A stretch of DNA of 41,812 nt from Ectocarpus siliculosus (GCA_000310025.1 FN649729.1:1488131-1529942), one strand, 5' to 3'. Shown: positions 23,183-35,833, counted from the first letter of the stretch. Notes: generated by a model from the letters alone, not told the origin. Translations and numbers: made by a program.

Positions 23183-23799
23183 TTTTTAGCCGATTTCATG
23201 CCCCTGCTGCCTAAGCAGAAAATTCTATGTATAGAAGTGTACCGGAATTGCATCGATTGTAAACCAACTGGTTGCCGGTTGCAGGGGCAAGATACGGCGC
23301 AATGGAGCATGAAACGTCTTCGAGACTGCGATTGTGTGTTCGTGTGCATGTTATTGGCATCGACAGCGCTAACCAGCTAAATAACCAATGAAAATGCGCC
23401 AGTCTCAGTGCGGTTGTTAACAGAAAGTGCTTCAAACTGCCACGATCCGGGACCCCGTGAATCCGTCAACCCGTAGGGGGGCGTCATGGGGGGCGGCTAA
23501 GCTACACTCCAGATATAAAATAGGACGGCGGCAACAGAGGAACGCTGCACGTGTTGCCAAGCTGCTAGTTTGCACACACATGTGTTTGTATTCGGAGTGT
23601 GCTTTCATTTTTATCCTTGCGTCATCCCCCTTGCATATTCCCACCACTTTCACCAAATTTCCACTACTAGTAAACTGTATTCTGGCAGCTCCTCTCTAGT
23701 CTATTCCTGCGGCCTTTGTTGCGTGAGGAAGGTGTGTTTGTGTGTGAGTGAAAGACCAAGGGAGCCACACACCGGCAACAGTCCCTAACTGACAATCCC

Positions 23800-23980
23800 A
23801 GCGGGGTCAACCCCCTCCATAGTGGGTCGACCCCATCTATAGTGGGGTGACCCCACTATAAAGGGTCCGGTCTCTATATAAGAGGGTAACCCTATTTACT
23901 AAGCGGGTCGAGTCCGTCACAACCGAATTCGACCCTCTTATATCGGAGACCCCTGTGCCAAGTAAGGTACCCTCTTATAC
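23800..23980. repeat. Palindromic island with GGGGTNACCCC and ATATAAGAGGGT inverted repeats
   Basis: Three related cores, GGGGTCAACCCC, GGGTCGACCCC and GGGGTGACCCC, follow one another. TATAGTGGGG-TGA-CCCCACTATA at 23838-23860 has perfect 10-bp arms. ATATAAGAGGGT (23876-23887) pairs perfectly with ACCCTCTTATAT (23932-23943), and a further ACCCTCTTATA lies at 23969-23979. It could be a foldback element or regulatory array. Confidence 0.7.
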
Positions 23981-24128
23981 CCGAGCCACGAATGTTGTAT
24001 TGAAATTTCTCGCTTACTCTCACACCGACACCACCGCAGATATATTGGCAGGTTTTTTACTGCTTGGCTCATCCGGCTCATCAAGAGATTAATCCAACAC
24101 GCACGTCCTTTCACGCTCTCCTCGTACA

Positions 24129-26445
24129 TATTCTGAAACAATGACCTTCCAATTCACAGATCGAAAAATCACGTTCGTGAGCGCTTTGTCTGAAGCTTGT
24201 CTTGCTTTCAGAAGTCTTTCAGACTCTGGCCTGCTCTGCGGCCAGGCACGGCGCTGGACGTTTGTACCTCAACACACGACGTCGCGCGACAGCGGGCAGT
24301 AAGTTTAAAGATCCAACAGGTGTTGGGTGGAATTTGGAGGGTTCCATGTAGTTCCTGCAGCATCCCGTGCAGATAAAAAAAGGGGGACAACGCAACTTGC
24401 CAGTGCGTATAGTTTACGCCGGTGTATGCTTTACTGAATAAAGAAGAATCATGGTGTGCGTCAGTATACAGGTTGGAGAGAGATGCGCGGTATTTCCCGA
24501 CGAAAAACGGAGGCCACACCCACGCGCCACAAACAAATGCGGGTTCTTGCTGTGCACCTTTCGTTCTTCAGGCAAAAAAAAAGACATCCCGCTGCTGCAC
24601 CGCTGCGGCCGCCGCCATCAAGTGCGGAGAACAGATAGACAAAAAAGTGTCGATACAACGGACGTGTCGAACACACAGCACTTGGGTGGTGGATGTAGCG
24701 TACTGCTGCAGTCAAAGTGCATGGGCATACCATGGAGTGCTACTGTATACTGCTGTAAACGCAAAACTGTCACACCTGAGTGGGGCTGCTGCTGTGTGGT
24801 TTCCCGACCAGGCTGGCTTGCAACTCCACAGTCAAGTCGCAGCTTGGAAAACGCAGGTTTAGAAAAGCGTGTTCCAGCGGAACGTTATACGGCACGGCTA
24901 TAAATACCCCGGTGGGGTGGTGGGGTGTTTAGTGTTTAGCCGTGCCGAAAGTTATAACCTTCCCGTCACGCTGGCTTCGTGCAGCACGTGATTGAGGAGA
25001 TGCACGCAGACTGAGAGAACGCGGGCAGTCGTTCCCGATTCCTCCGGTACTGGCTGGTGCGTGATGTGTCAACGGAAATCAAACGGACGGTGACGTGGAA
25101 CGACCGTGCGTGTGAGGAACAAGAGATCAAGAGTTGTAAATTGTAAATCCGATCCAACGGGTAGGATTCTTCGCTACCTGGCGGTTCATGTTCATGTTCT
25201 CATGTTCATGTTCTCACAGATAGATGTGACGGTTGGCGGATAAACTGCATGTGGTACAGCAGTACTGCTGTATACCTGTCTGGGTTTGGATGTTTGGATA
25301 GTATCGCCCTGGTCGCATGAAATCGGCGTGTATCGGCAGCAGTAGCTGCGGCAAAGTTGATAATATTGTATTGGTCTACAATGTACCAGCGATGTAGAGA
25401 ATAAACGCAGCATGACTGCTGATATATTTACAACCATCAGATCTTTGGTAACAACTGTAACTACAGCAGTTGTTTTCGGTTTTCGGATCTTCCGTGAGAA
25501 TGGGAAACCTCGGAACGGTTCTTGTGGGTGGTCTCTCAATCGTTTACAGTAGTAGACTCATGAAGGCGTTAGTACTCACCCTGGCCACTACATGCTGCTG
25601 GCTGGCTGTCCGCACATGAGCTAAATTATACGTACCTCTGTGCTATACGCAAAAGGGTACCACCGACCGCTGCAGCTTTCTGCTGTGTATACATGAAACC
25701 ACGTGCACCGACGCCCGGGGCAATGAGCTTCTCGCCAATCTCCATACTACTTGTTGACAGTTGAAAAATGGGGGGGAAGTCCGCAGCGGCAGATCCGATC
25801 CAGCTCCTTCTCTGAACTACTGTACTCCCCGTTTTATCCGTTTGGGTCAAGGATGTACACACTCTACAGCTGTGTTTATTGCCCCGGCAGTTTTTCCTCG
25901 CCACCAGCAGATGAGCTTGCGCCATGGGCAATTGAATTATCATACTTTAGTGGCTGGGCTGATGTCGTCTTCTGGGGGAAAATGTGTTCGCCGGAAGTCT
26001 CGCTACACACGTGGCGAGATCACTAACCCGGTGGGATTTTATGCGTGGCGGATCGTGGATCGACATGAATGTATGTGGCGGAAGGGGAGGGCTCGAACAG
26101 CAAGTGAGCAACCACCAGCGACCCCGCAGGGAACACCGGCGAAAAGAAGGAAGGTCAGGCAACAATTTCCCACCCGACCTCCACGCAACTCGGTCGACAG
26201 AGAAGAAGAAAAATGCGAATCGTCCATGATTCATTGTCCTAGCCGGCGTGTTTCGATCCCCACATGTCGACGAATACTTGCGCCCATTCTTATTGTGGGT
26301 CACGACGTCCACTGCACCCGCAAGGCCCGCTGCATATATTTGTGTATATATTTTTAAAGGGCAAGGCAAACAACAAGCACCACAGATGATGCAACCCTAC
26401 GAAGTGGAAGCCACTCCCAAGGCAACAACCCAGGCTGCCCGTGGG
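24129..26445. repeat. Repeat D, copy 2
   Basis: Homologue of 14349-16200 with single-copy 5' part and several insertions, including the mini-hairpin at 24884-24955. A plus-strand open frame of 198 codons (25761-26357) contains a basic nuclear-localisation-like PAKRRKVRQQ. The frame is broken in D1, there is no family match, and I do not call it a gene. Confidence 0.7.
24884..24955. mobile_element. Tiny foldback insertion with 5-bp target duplication
   Basis: About 62 bp is present in D2 and absent at the matching place in D1 (near 15341). It is flanked by GTTAT at 24884-24888 and 24951-24955. The ends CGGCACGGCTA (24890-24900) and TAGCCGTGCCG (24937-24947) are perfect 11-bp inverted repeats. 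Inside, TAAATACCCC pairs with GGGGTGTTTA. This looks like a very short MITE-type, non-autonomous element; the source transposase is unknown. Confidence 0.6.
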
Positions 26446-26577
26446 GCCGACAACGTACACCCTTCCGCAACCAGGTGAAACGACTGTACATTTTACAACA
26501 CGTCAAATTACTCAACAAAAAGGGCCTCTCGCGCCTCTGGGCTAGAGCGACAAGGACACAGCTTTCGTGACAGCCTC

Positions 26578-29141
26578 TTAGCCCTGCTTCTTTCGTTTCG
26601 ACCCTTTCTTCGCCGTCTTCCCCTTCTCCGAAACCACTCCTTCTACCCCCGCTGCCCCCGACTCGCCACCAGCAGCAGCGGCCTTTTTCTTCTTTGCGCC
26701 ACCTTTCTTCCCCTTGGTTTTGCTCTTGCTGCGACTGCGAGGAGATGCGGGGGGGGTTGGCGGGGGCCTGAAGAGCTCGTTCATGACGACCGTCATGTCC
26801 ACGTCACCCGCCAGCGGAAGAGGGTGGCTTCCAACGAATCCGTTCCAGCCGGCAATGCTGCTGATAAGCCAGCGTACGAGGTCGAAGCGGGGGGTGGCGG
26901 AGGCGTTGGTGAGCTGTGGACGTTTCGGGCACAGGCCGAAAACCTTGAGAGCTAGTGAGATGCATAATACCTACCGTAGGCAACAAGAGGGAAATTTAGC
27001 TACGTTCGGTGTCCCTCAGAGCATCTTGCGAGGAAGGGCCGACACCATGCAAACAACCTTTTTCAGACACAGCGCAGTTTGTGGCGAGCGGCACAACGTC
27101 ATGCTTCCTACAGTAGGGGCGCCTTTTCGTCGCTCGAGCTTTTTCTACTGTTGAAGTATACATTAAAACGATATATTCTATACGGACGGAGAAATACCCG
27201 CGAGGTTTGCATGGTGGAAAGCGGAAGCTCAATTCACCTCGTCGCCACCTGGAGCGCGTACGCCAGGCTGCAGGCCCCGTGCAAAGCCAGCGCGGCGGTG
27301 GAGGGATCCAGCTCGTTCGCCGCCGCGAAGCGCTCAACGTAAGGCTCCAACTGAGCAGTCAAGCCGAGCAGCGGCCGTGGCAGAGGAGACGACAACGACG
27401 GCGTGCCTTAGAGGGAGCATGAAAATTGTTCTGAGATGTACGTCGCGTGGTTTAGGGGCGAGAAGCGTCGTCAAACTGCGTGAAACGAGAACAAACATGC
27501 GTGCGTCCCGTGATACAGGCGGGAGCAGGAAAGTGAATATCGTGAGAGGAAGCGCGTAGCGGTGTTCAACCAACTTCCGCCTACAAGGTTCGTACTCTAA
27601 GTGTCTGCTCGTGTCGAAAGCGCACACTACAACCGTGTCTCCAAGAAACACTGCCGGTCACACGAAAGACCATCGCTTAAAGTCACCTCTTGTCGGGGGG
27701 CATTCAGGTGCAGGTCCATCAGAAGGTTGAGGTCCGACAAGGTCGCGTCTATCCTTCCGCCGAGCTGCCGAGGCGGACGGGGGTCGATCAAGAGGGGTCG
27801 CCGAACAAGGGACGCGGGAGAATCGCCGGTTATTCGGGGAGACAAACATGACAGTGCGGCTGTAGATGTGGTTGACCGCTCAGTTTAGTCGGTGACCAAG
27901 CAACAGTGGCTTCTGATACGGAGTGGTATGCATGGCTCGGGACCCCATGAATCTAAGCGGGGCTGCTGGTGGTACGGTAGCCATGTAACGAGATACCTGC
28001 ACAGTTGTGAGGGACAACCGCCATTTCGGTGTGTATGTATTGCCACTTTCATTCCAACACCAGAGACCACGTGAAGCGGTAGATCGGTATGGTCGGTTAG
28101 TCGATGTATGTATCCGTATACCGGCGAAAGACAAGAGTCCACGTAGGCCTCGGTCTGTCAGCAAATATGTCCAAGCGTGCTTCCCCACGTAGCGCTGGAG
28201 GACGAGTCACCTCTGTGGTGTTTTCCTCCCCCGGCTGACCCCCTTGATTCTCCTCATCTGATCTTTCTTGCAACTTAACGTCTGGCCAGTCCATAGCCCT
28301 CGAAGTACTTCTAGGCAAGCGCTCATTCCACATCAAGTCTCTTCTACCGTCCGCAACGGCAGTGCCCACCGCTCCCGACAACATAGAAGAACGTCCGAAC
28401 ACGTGTAGCTCATCTGCGTGTGTCGGCCTCAACTCAATAACGATCTCCCATCAATGATACCATACACCCGACCGACAGTGATCCCGCAATACGCCACCAG
28501 CCATGCTGGCTGACTTAAGTTTGTCTGCGTGTTGCACTTCATTGCGACGGAGCGTGGTGTGGCCTACCGTACATGCATTACAGAAACCATGTCCTGCTGG
28601 CCCTGCATTGCGATTGATAACATGCTCCAAGTCAACGGCGTGCTCTTGCAGGCGTGCTACTGTGGGCATAACTCGCACCCATTGATTCGCCACATCTTCC
28701 TAGAACCAAACGCGCAGCAACATTAAACACAGGAAGGCATGTACAGTAGTACGCACAGGCAACCAGCCGTACCTTGGCGGCAGTAATCCGAAACGTCCTG
28801 GTCGCGATGTCGGTCTCGGTCTCGAGGACGACATGATGTCTCCCGCCTTCCGCCGCATCCTCCGATTCGATCTGCTGCCCCTCTTCCCCGCGACCCCTCT
28901 CCCCCGCAGCCGCAACGTCATCGACGGTAGCACTCTCCGCTTTGGACGCCAAGAAGGCTTCTGCGTCTGCCCGTTGCCTGGGCGTCGAGCACAGCGTCAC
29001 AATGTTGGCGGCGGCGTGTTTATATGGTCGCGGGATAACGCTGGGGGCCAGATGTGGTGCCTTCTTTTTCAGCAGGGCGGCGATCTCCATCACGCGATCT
29101 TGGACCTCATCCACCTCACCCATCGCGACACCTTCTGTCAT
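26578..29141 (-). CDS. Uncharacterised five-exon protein with Lys-rich C-terminus
   Basis: Predicted minus-strand exons 29141-28773, 28432-28211, 27764-27687, 27350-27249 and 26943-26578 join in frame with phase-0 introns, giving 378 residues. Donors GAG|GTGACT are used twice. The N-terminus is acidic and helical (GEVDEVQDRVMEIAALLKKK). Exon 2 is polar and probably disordered. Exons 3-5 look globular (LGGRIDATLSDLNLLMDLHL, FAAANELDPSTAALALHGAC, RFDLVRWLISSIAGWNGFVG). The tail is basic (KKGSKRKKQG), suggesting nuclear or nucleolar location by composition only. An in-frame upstream ATG at 29261 is an alternative start. The acceptor of the last exon could also be at 26949, which would need a different donor. 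It is divergent from the TATDN3-like gene with about 210 bp between start codons. The family is not recognised, but exon consistency argues that it is real. Confidence 0.65.
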
Positions 29142-29353
29142 GGTCGTGTCGTCCGTTCTACAGCAGTACCCGTTGCTTGAATGGCTCGAGAGGTGGCCTC
29201 GTGACTTTCTTGGGTGAGGTTCGGATGTTAGTTCGTGAGGCGTTTTCCAAATGCGGCGCAATCAACAACCAACAGTCCAGCGCGTCCAGTTAGTCCACAG
29301 CAGTTGTCCAGTGTCCAGTGTCCAGCACTCTCGTCGCCGGGCTCCCTGCCGTC
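29142..29353. promoter_or_regulatory. Divergent intergenic promoter region
   Basis: About 210 bp separate the start codons of two divergent genes, so promoters of both must lie here or inside first exons. It contains a short GTCCAGT tandem (about 29300-29325). No TATA box was seen. Confidence 0.4.
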
Positions 29354-32300
29354 ATGTTTGACTGCCACGCGCACCTCACGGACTCCTCTCTGGCGGAAGG
29401 ACTGCAGCAGACCCTCCTAGAGGCAGAGGCGGCGGGGGTGACCGGGATCGTTGCCGTGTCTGAGTCTCTCGACGACGCTACACCGGTAGGATGTCGCATA
29501 CAGCATACAGCAGGCGCGATATACGATTAAGTCTGCCTACTGACCCAGATCCGAAGCCACGCCCTGCAAGCAGCAGGGCCCTGTAGCAATAAAGTCGTCC
29601 ATGCTGCCTCCAAGGTGCATTGGTAAACCTTTTGTGCAGCCGGGAATACACCCAGTACGTATCATTTCGTGGCTGCAATGCCATCCGTTGCGGTAAGACC
29701 ATGTACGTTTTGTTTACGGGTAAACCGTTTTCTGCCGTTGGCCCAGTCTCCACTGGCAACCCCGCTCGCTTTCAATGTTTTGTAGGTGGTCGAACTATGC
29801 GCGTCCATCAACGATGACGCGTCTCGATGTCGGAAGCTTCGGCTCCACCCATCAATCGGCATGCACCCGGAAAAGGCAGACCTCCACAAGGTGGACGACG
29901 TCCTCGAACTCATCGACAAGCACGCCGACACGATAGTTTGCGTTGGAGAGGTAGGCCTGGACTTCAGCCGCCACCTGATCGGCGAGTCCGGCGGGGAGCG
30001 GGCGGAGAGGGCCAAGGAGGTTCAGAGGGAGGTCTTCAGGAGGCAGGCCCGCCGCGCGAAGGTGTGACGTTTGACGTCGTTCTCTCGTGTGCCTACAAGC
30101 AGTACGTGACGCAAGATCCCACACCCCCGGGACTGATTTTCCAAGATCGATTTTAACATACTTCACGACGAAGAGGATGCATAAATGGCACGATACTTTC
30201 TCGGACAGCTCTCGACGAGACGGCTTCAACGCCGCCACTTTGTGTGCTGAGGAGATTTCGAGCTTTGAAAATCGGTCCAGGGGGTGTGATATCTTACGTC
30301 ACCCACAAGGTAGACCAACAACAGCAGTTCCATTGGTTTAACGCGAGAGGAAGATCGGCGGGCTTGATGCAAGGAGAGAAACAGTCGTCAATGCTGTAGT
30401 GGCTCTCGGTGTATGCGCGGTTTTGGGGCCCACTCATTTTTTCAGCTGTCTCATTCGGGCCTACGACGCGTTGCTCTCGCGGAATTGTATATGGCGTTTC
30501 CTGGCCACCGCCTACTCTGCCCCCATGGGTGGCGTGTCGACTGTTTGCCGCTTCTGTCTGTATCAGTGACCATCCCACCAAAGGGAGGTTGTAGGTAAGC
30601 ATATGAAGAGCGGTTGCAGTAGAAAAGAAGCATTGGCAGCGACGTGTCGAGCGCTCTTGCTGGCGGCAGTGCTCCTCGTGTCCTGCTGCTGCGGGACCCT
30701 GTTGTTCTTACCGCGAAACGGCGTGTTACTGCTGTGCGTGCTGACATTCACCACCCCATCGTCGTACGAGTTATTCGCAGCTTTCCACCGCTGCACGCCT
30801 CGCGTACGCAGCCACCGCCAACTCCTCCTCCTTCCTCTCGCCCGTGGGTGCCTGGCGTCGCGCAACCCTCAGGAGCTTGGCCTGGCGGTGAACGTGCACA
30901 GCCGCTCGGCAGGGCACCACGCCATATCGCTGCTGCAAGAAGAGGGTATCACCCGAGCTGTTCTCCACGCCTTCGACGGCAAGCCCAAGTGAGTGTTTGA
31001 GCGGTGAGCCACCGAAGGTACCCTCAAGCTTCGACGAAGCGACAAAGAACGGCCAACCGGCACGTTCCGCGTCACGTACCACGGGACACCAGGAACAGCC
31101 TCATCAACCCTGATTCCGGCTGTGCACACAGCCGTTCCCCATCGTTTTCCGCCCGCTCACCATACGGTCTACAAACGTAGCCTGTCTTGTTGAATCGGTT
31201 TTCAGCGTTTTATGTCGGTGATCCTCACACCGCAATAGTTAGCCGAGGGAGGTCGCCCGCACAGTTCGTCCGATCCGCTACGACTGTCCGGAAAGGGATA
31301 GCGGCCTTACAAGTATCACGGACGGAACTTTAGGAAACCTTTCCGGTCCAAAGTGAACCATTGTTTGACCAGCTCGGATGAGTGGAGACCGGAACGTTTT
31401 TTTTAGTGCAAACACAACAAGAACAACAACAACAATATCTCGCGACGGCTGGGGGCGAGAAGATGGGTATGTCGATATCCGGGGCACGGAGGGATTTCTC
31501 GCCCTACCGTGGTCTCTTGGGTTTGGTTTTCGCTAGTCCCTCCTTCAAACGCGAAGGGAGCACAGATTGAAATATCTGGAATTTCCATCTACATGTGTTG
31601 CGACAGACCTCCGGTAAAAGAGGAAGGGTTTCTAGGGACAACAATCGCCGAGCAGATGAGGGTGTGAGCTCGAGCGAGGGTGACTGCATCTCGTACCGTT
31701 GCGAGACGTCTTTGTTGCTGGCAGCGAAGAACCACGCCTTAAAAACAACCAGGCACCGTGGCGAGAGTCGGTGCACGCAGCCAACTCCGTCTCTCACCCC
31801 CCAACATACCCTCCCACCACGCGCCCCCCTACCCCCCAGACCACCGTGAAACACCCCCGTGTGGTCAAGATGGTCTATAATAGCCGCGTAAGGCATCGCA
31901 AATGATGAGTACGTCCTGCCCCCCCCATCCACCGTACCCCCTCGGTATCATTTCCGGAGGAAAGGTACGCCGTGCAGGCGGCGAAGGCGGGGTATTTTTT
32001 CTCCGTTCCCCCGATCGTCTGCCGCTCCCCGGGCTTCCAGAGTCTTGTGAAGGCGTTACCGTTGGAGTCGCTCGTGCTGGAGACGGACTCGCCCGCGTTG
32101 GTAAGAGAAGGAACGTATCGTGAGCGGACAGGCGTGCGTCTTCTTTCTTTTTTCTGGTTCTCTCTGTTTGTTTGCAACCAGTGTTACGGGTGAAGGGAGC
32201 GTTGGGCCCCTCTCGCCCGGGACAGGTTTGCGGCCCTCCCGACCGGAGCCATGTTGGCCAGCAACAAATTGGCGGTTTGCGCGCATTCTTGTTGTTAGGC

Positions 32301-32899
32301 AAAGGAGCAGAGATGGGTGTTGTTTTGGGAGCGGGACTCCGATTGGCGTCGAGAATGTGGCTAGATGATTAGCACCCAGCAGAATTGTCACAGAGGCCCA
32401 CGGTGTCGGTGGCGTGTTACCACGAAACACGGCCAAGCATGGCGATCTCCCCAGAGGGCTAAATCGGACTCGGAAAAAAAAAACTACCTACAACAGCTGC
32501 GGGGCCTAATTCATTCTCGATTGTCCACAAACATGGGCATATTTCGAGCTACTTGTGCATAGCTGTTGTGCATACGCGTGTGATGGGTAGCTTTTTGGTT
32601 TGCGGGTAATTCATGGCCACATCTCCGACAACCGACTCGCACTGGTCCTACCATCAACCACGAACGACGGAGCATTGCACGGCCGCGAAATGTTCCAACC
32701 CGTCCCGCCACTCTTCGCCCGGACCCCGCGTTTTTTTTTTTATCTACAGGGCCCGGAAAAGGGCGTCCGGAACGTTCCGGGGAACCTCTCAATTTCGAGG
32801 GATTGGATCGCGAGCCTGAAGGGGGTCCCCGCGGATGTCGTCGCCGAGACCACCACTGCCAACGCTCGCCGCTTGTTTCCTCGCGCGTTCGACCGATAG
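29354..32899 (+). CDS. TATDN3: TatD-family metal-dependent hydrolase, TATDN3 type
   Basis: Plus-strand exons 29354-29485, 29786-30061, 30873-30988, 31965-32100 and 32750-32899 join in phase (0, 0, 2, 0), giving 268 residues, near the usual TATDN3 length of about 270. The family folds as a TIM barrel with a metal-binding His/Asp/Glu site and is annotated as a DNase; the substrate of TATDN3 is not settled. Visible motifs in order: FDCHAHLTD (metal-binding HxH), IGMHPEK, GEVGLDF (metal Glu), VNVHSRSAG (metal His), LHAFDGKP (metal His), AGYFFSVPP and LETDSPALGPEKGVRN (metal Asp), ending ANARRLFP. VNVHSRSAG and LETDSPALGPEK mark the TATDN3 subgroup rather than TATDN1/2 or bacterial TatD. All catalytic positions appear intact. 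The start is the first ATG, immediately before FDCHAH. Exon 4's acceptor (GGAAAG) has a weak pyrimidine tract. Likely a housekeeping gene. Confidence 0.93.
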
Positions 32900-35833
32900 C
32901 ACGGACAAGACACGCGGACGCGACCCGCGCAGAACGCTCGCATTGTACATACATACATACATAGCCGCTGCCCTCGGGCGCGAGCTATAGAAACCGGCCC
33001 GCACTTTTGGACCGCTTGTTTTGCTGGGGCTCGTTTCTATTTTGTCTATGGGGCACCCCCACGATTACGTAGGTTTCAGTGTAGTATAACTGAGCCCCTG
33101 TTCTTAAGGTCAAGTTCTTTTTGGAAATTTTGAGGCTCAAGTTCTCAACTACCATGTTCCTGAGTGCGGGCCAGTCCTGTAGGGCAAGTGGCGCGGAGCA
33201 GGCACGTTTTTCGTCTCATCTCGGGAACTCACTACTTTTGCTGGCGTGTTCTTGTTTATTTCTCTCTTGGTTGGTCATATTTTGTTTTTTATTTCAATCA
33301 CGTGAGAGAGCAGATACAATACAGAGGGTTTCGTGTCGTCGCCACAAGGAAGGGTAGCTCGCATCACTGGTTCGTATGGCATCATCCGTCTGTCACTAGT
33401 CAGTGAGACAAGAAGGAACAACAGGCCGTTGGCCTCGGGCACTGAAAGTCTCGCCCGGGTCGATCCCGCCACGCGGTTGTGGAAAACCGTGATGCGGGTC
33501 AAGAGAGTGGCTGGCACCCGATGAGGCCAATGGGACTGCGCACACCATTTTCGTTCAGCGAGAGGAGAAGGAACAACAGGCCGTTGGCCTTGGGCACTGA
33601 AAATCTCGCCCGGGTCGACCCGCCACACGGCTGTGGAAAACCGTGATGTGTAGTCTACCGCGTACTTGTTGGGTATACAATACGGTATCCCTCTCTGTGT
33701 ACCCTCCCAACCGTGAAAAAAAAAGAAAGAACTCCTGTGCCAGGTATAGGTTATCATTTGTTTCCTATCTCTGTGACATTTGACCCGCCGAGCGAAACAC
33801 GCTACTAGTAGTGTGAATATTCCGTATTTCACCTCACATAACGACTTAGATTGTATCCTCCTCGCCCGCCCGGATGATGTATATACCGCCATGTGAAGCC
33901 GAGAAAAACGGGAGGCGTCTCACCCTCTATAATACCAAACAGACAGGGGAGGGGGGTTAACCTCCCACAAATGCCGCGTGCCCGCTCCCTCGAGACGCAG
34001 CGCGCCGCCGCTAAAGGTAGTCTGAGCAACGAACGAAACCAGCGCAACCTGTCAAAAAAACCACGAAGACTCTTCTAAAACATGGGTCGTTGCCACCCGC
34101 GAGCACCGCCAACTACGCCCATGGTGACAGGCACACCGGCGCCGCTGTTTGGCTACCGTAGTTACAGCACAATCTAAAGAGCGGTAGCAGTTGACGAGGG
34201 GAACGACAGAGAGCCTCGTATCGCGCTTGCAGACCGCGGCGAACCGAGGAGGGACGCGCGGCCAACAAAAAGGGAGTGCCTATCGAATTCGGCATATTTC
34301 ACTCAGACACATCCCCGGTACCCGTTTTAAAGTCCGCATGCAACACGGCAAGCAACACATGCTGCTTTAATGTGGATGCCAAGTTCAGGCAGAAAGTGTC
34401 TTACTCTGACAAAACATGCAGAAACTTGAACACAAGCACCGTTGCTGGTGCCCACGCAAGAGCGCCCGCGCCTGCAAAGAGCCGTAAAAAAGAGAAAAAC
34501 TTAAAACCTGACAAAAAAGCAACCCCGCTTGGTAATCTCCGTGCTGCGAGGCACCGCCGAACGAGCTGGTTACGTCGGAAAACACACAATGGAAAAAAAT
34601 CTCGGCCGGAAGAGGGACGCCCCCCACCTACACTCTCGTGCATACGGCGGTACCACCAGGCGTCTTCATTTTCTTTACAAAGAAAAAATGGCGTGTACGC
34701 GGTATGCAATAAGAGAACAAAAATTGCATGGATGCCCTGGTAGGTAAGAATACGTGACCGAACGTCACTGCAGATGTACACGAGTGTATTTCTCCCACCA
34801 CCGACTGTCCACACCTCCCCCACAACGATTGTCGCCGTTGCCAGGTACGAGAAAAGCCACCAAGAAAGGGGGCTCCGGTGTATCACGATCTATGCATCCC
34901 GTCCCTCCATACAGCCGCCAGCCCCCCCCCCCCCCCCCCAAAAGCGAGCAGACAACAAAACCATACGCATAAAATATCGCCATCAGAAAATGAATATACC
35001 GAGAACAACGAGAGGTTCCAGGGGGGGGAGGAGGGGGGAAGCATACCGCAAGGGTGTATATGAATAAGGTACACCAAGAAGTATCAAAACACACGACATG
35101 CCTACACCTTCCTTTCCCTAGGTCAAACGAGTAACGCTATTATATTACATATATATTCTACGACGCGCCAAAAGCCACAGCCTGCACAGCAGGACCAGCA
35201 GCGCGGCCTTGATTGACCTACGCTCCCCCCAAACACAAGCTACGATGTGGCGCACGGTGTTCAGTGTACACAGCTGGCTCACTTCGCGATGACCCCCCAA
35301 CGGCGCTGCTCTAATCCCAGAGAGCACAAGAGTTCAGGGCCGAAAAAAACTACCAACAAGCGCGCCATATACGCGCAACGGCGCAGACGCCACACTATTT
35401 CGCTGGACAATGCCCCGTGCGTGCCCAACAATTTTTTTGACAAGAGGAGGCCGCGCGTGCTGTGTGCCACACCGCCACCAGCACGCAGACCCTCACAAGA
35501 AGGCACGAAATACATTGACATTGACTGTACAATACACACACGCAGCGAGGCGTGACAGCCGGACAAACAAACACCGAGCCGGTCATGACACGAAACAAAC
35601 AAGACAAGAAAAAAAAAAAAGGAATCAAGCATTGTTTTCGCTTTTTGACCAGAGAGATCGCGCGTGCGGGCGAAAGTCCATGGGGGTACTTACTCCCTCC
35701 CGTGCACGATCGATCATACAACACTACTATTATGCTGGCTATGTGGAGTACCACAGGGTGACAATCTCGCGCGTGCTTAGACACGGGCGTAGTAAGACAC
35801 CGCTGCAGACACAAACATCAACAGCAGTCCACC
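32900..35833. other. Intergenic region without a supported gene
   Basis: Several open frames exist (33275-33892 minus, 34276-34743 plus) but they lack family resemblance, splice context or codon character. The stretch contains a CATA microsatellite (about 32945-32962), an 83-bp direct repeat (33411 and 33566), a C-tract at 34922-34939 and A/C-rich sequence. Part is probably 3' flank of the two converging genes. Confidence 0.5.
33411..33648. repeat. Direct repeat of about 83 bp, two copies
   Basis: Copies at 33411-33494 and 33566-33648 share AGAAGGAACAACAGGCCGTT, GGGCACTGAAA, TCTCGCCCGGGTCGA and TGTGGAAAACCGTGATG with about six differences. The spacer is about 71 bp. A local tandem duplication. 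Confidence 0.85.

Larger units (their letters stand above)
22612..24128. other. Spacer between block B remnants and repeat D2
   Basis: Overlapping open frames at 22688-22870 (plus) and 22589-23047 (minus) look protein-like but exclude each other and have no family match, so neither is called. Degenerate GGTTAG-type sequence lies at 23149-23182 and a palindromic island at 23800-23980. Confidence 0.4.

Noticed and set aside
25761-26357. Plus-strand open frame of 198 codons with PAKRRKVRQQ
   Set aside because: The homologous stretch in D1 has an in-frame TAG and frame shifts, and there is no family match, so it looks like repeat sequence.
33275-33892. Minus-strand open frame of 205 codons
   Set aside because: It runs through an 83-bp direct repeat, is rich in aromatic and Cys residues typical of noncoding translation, and has no family features.
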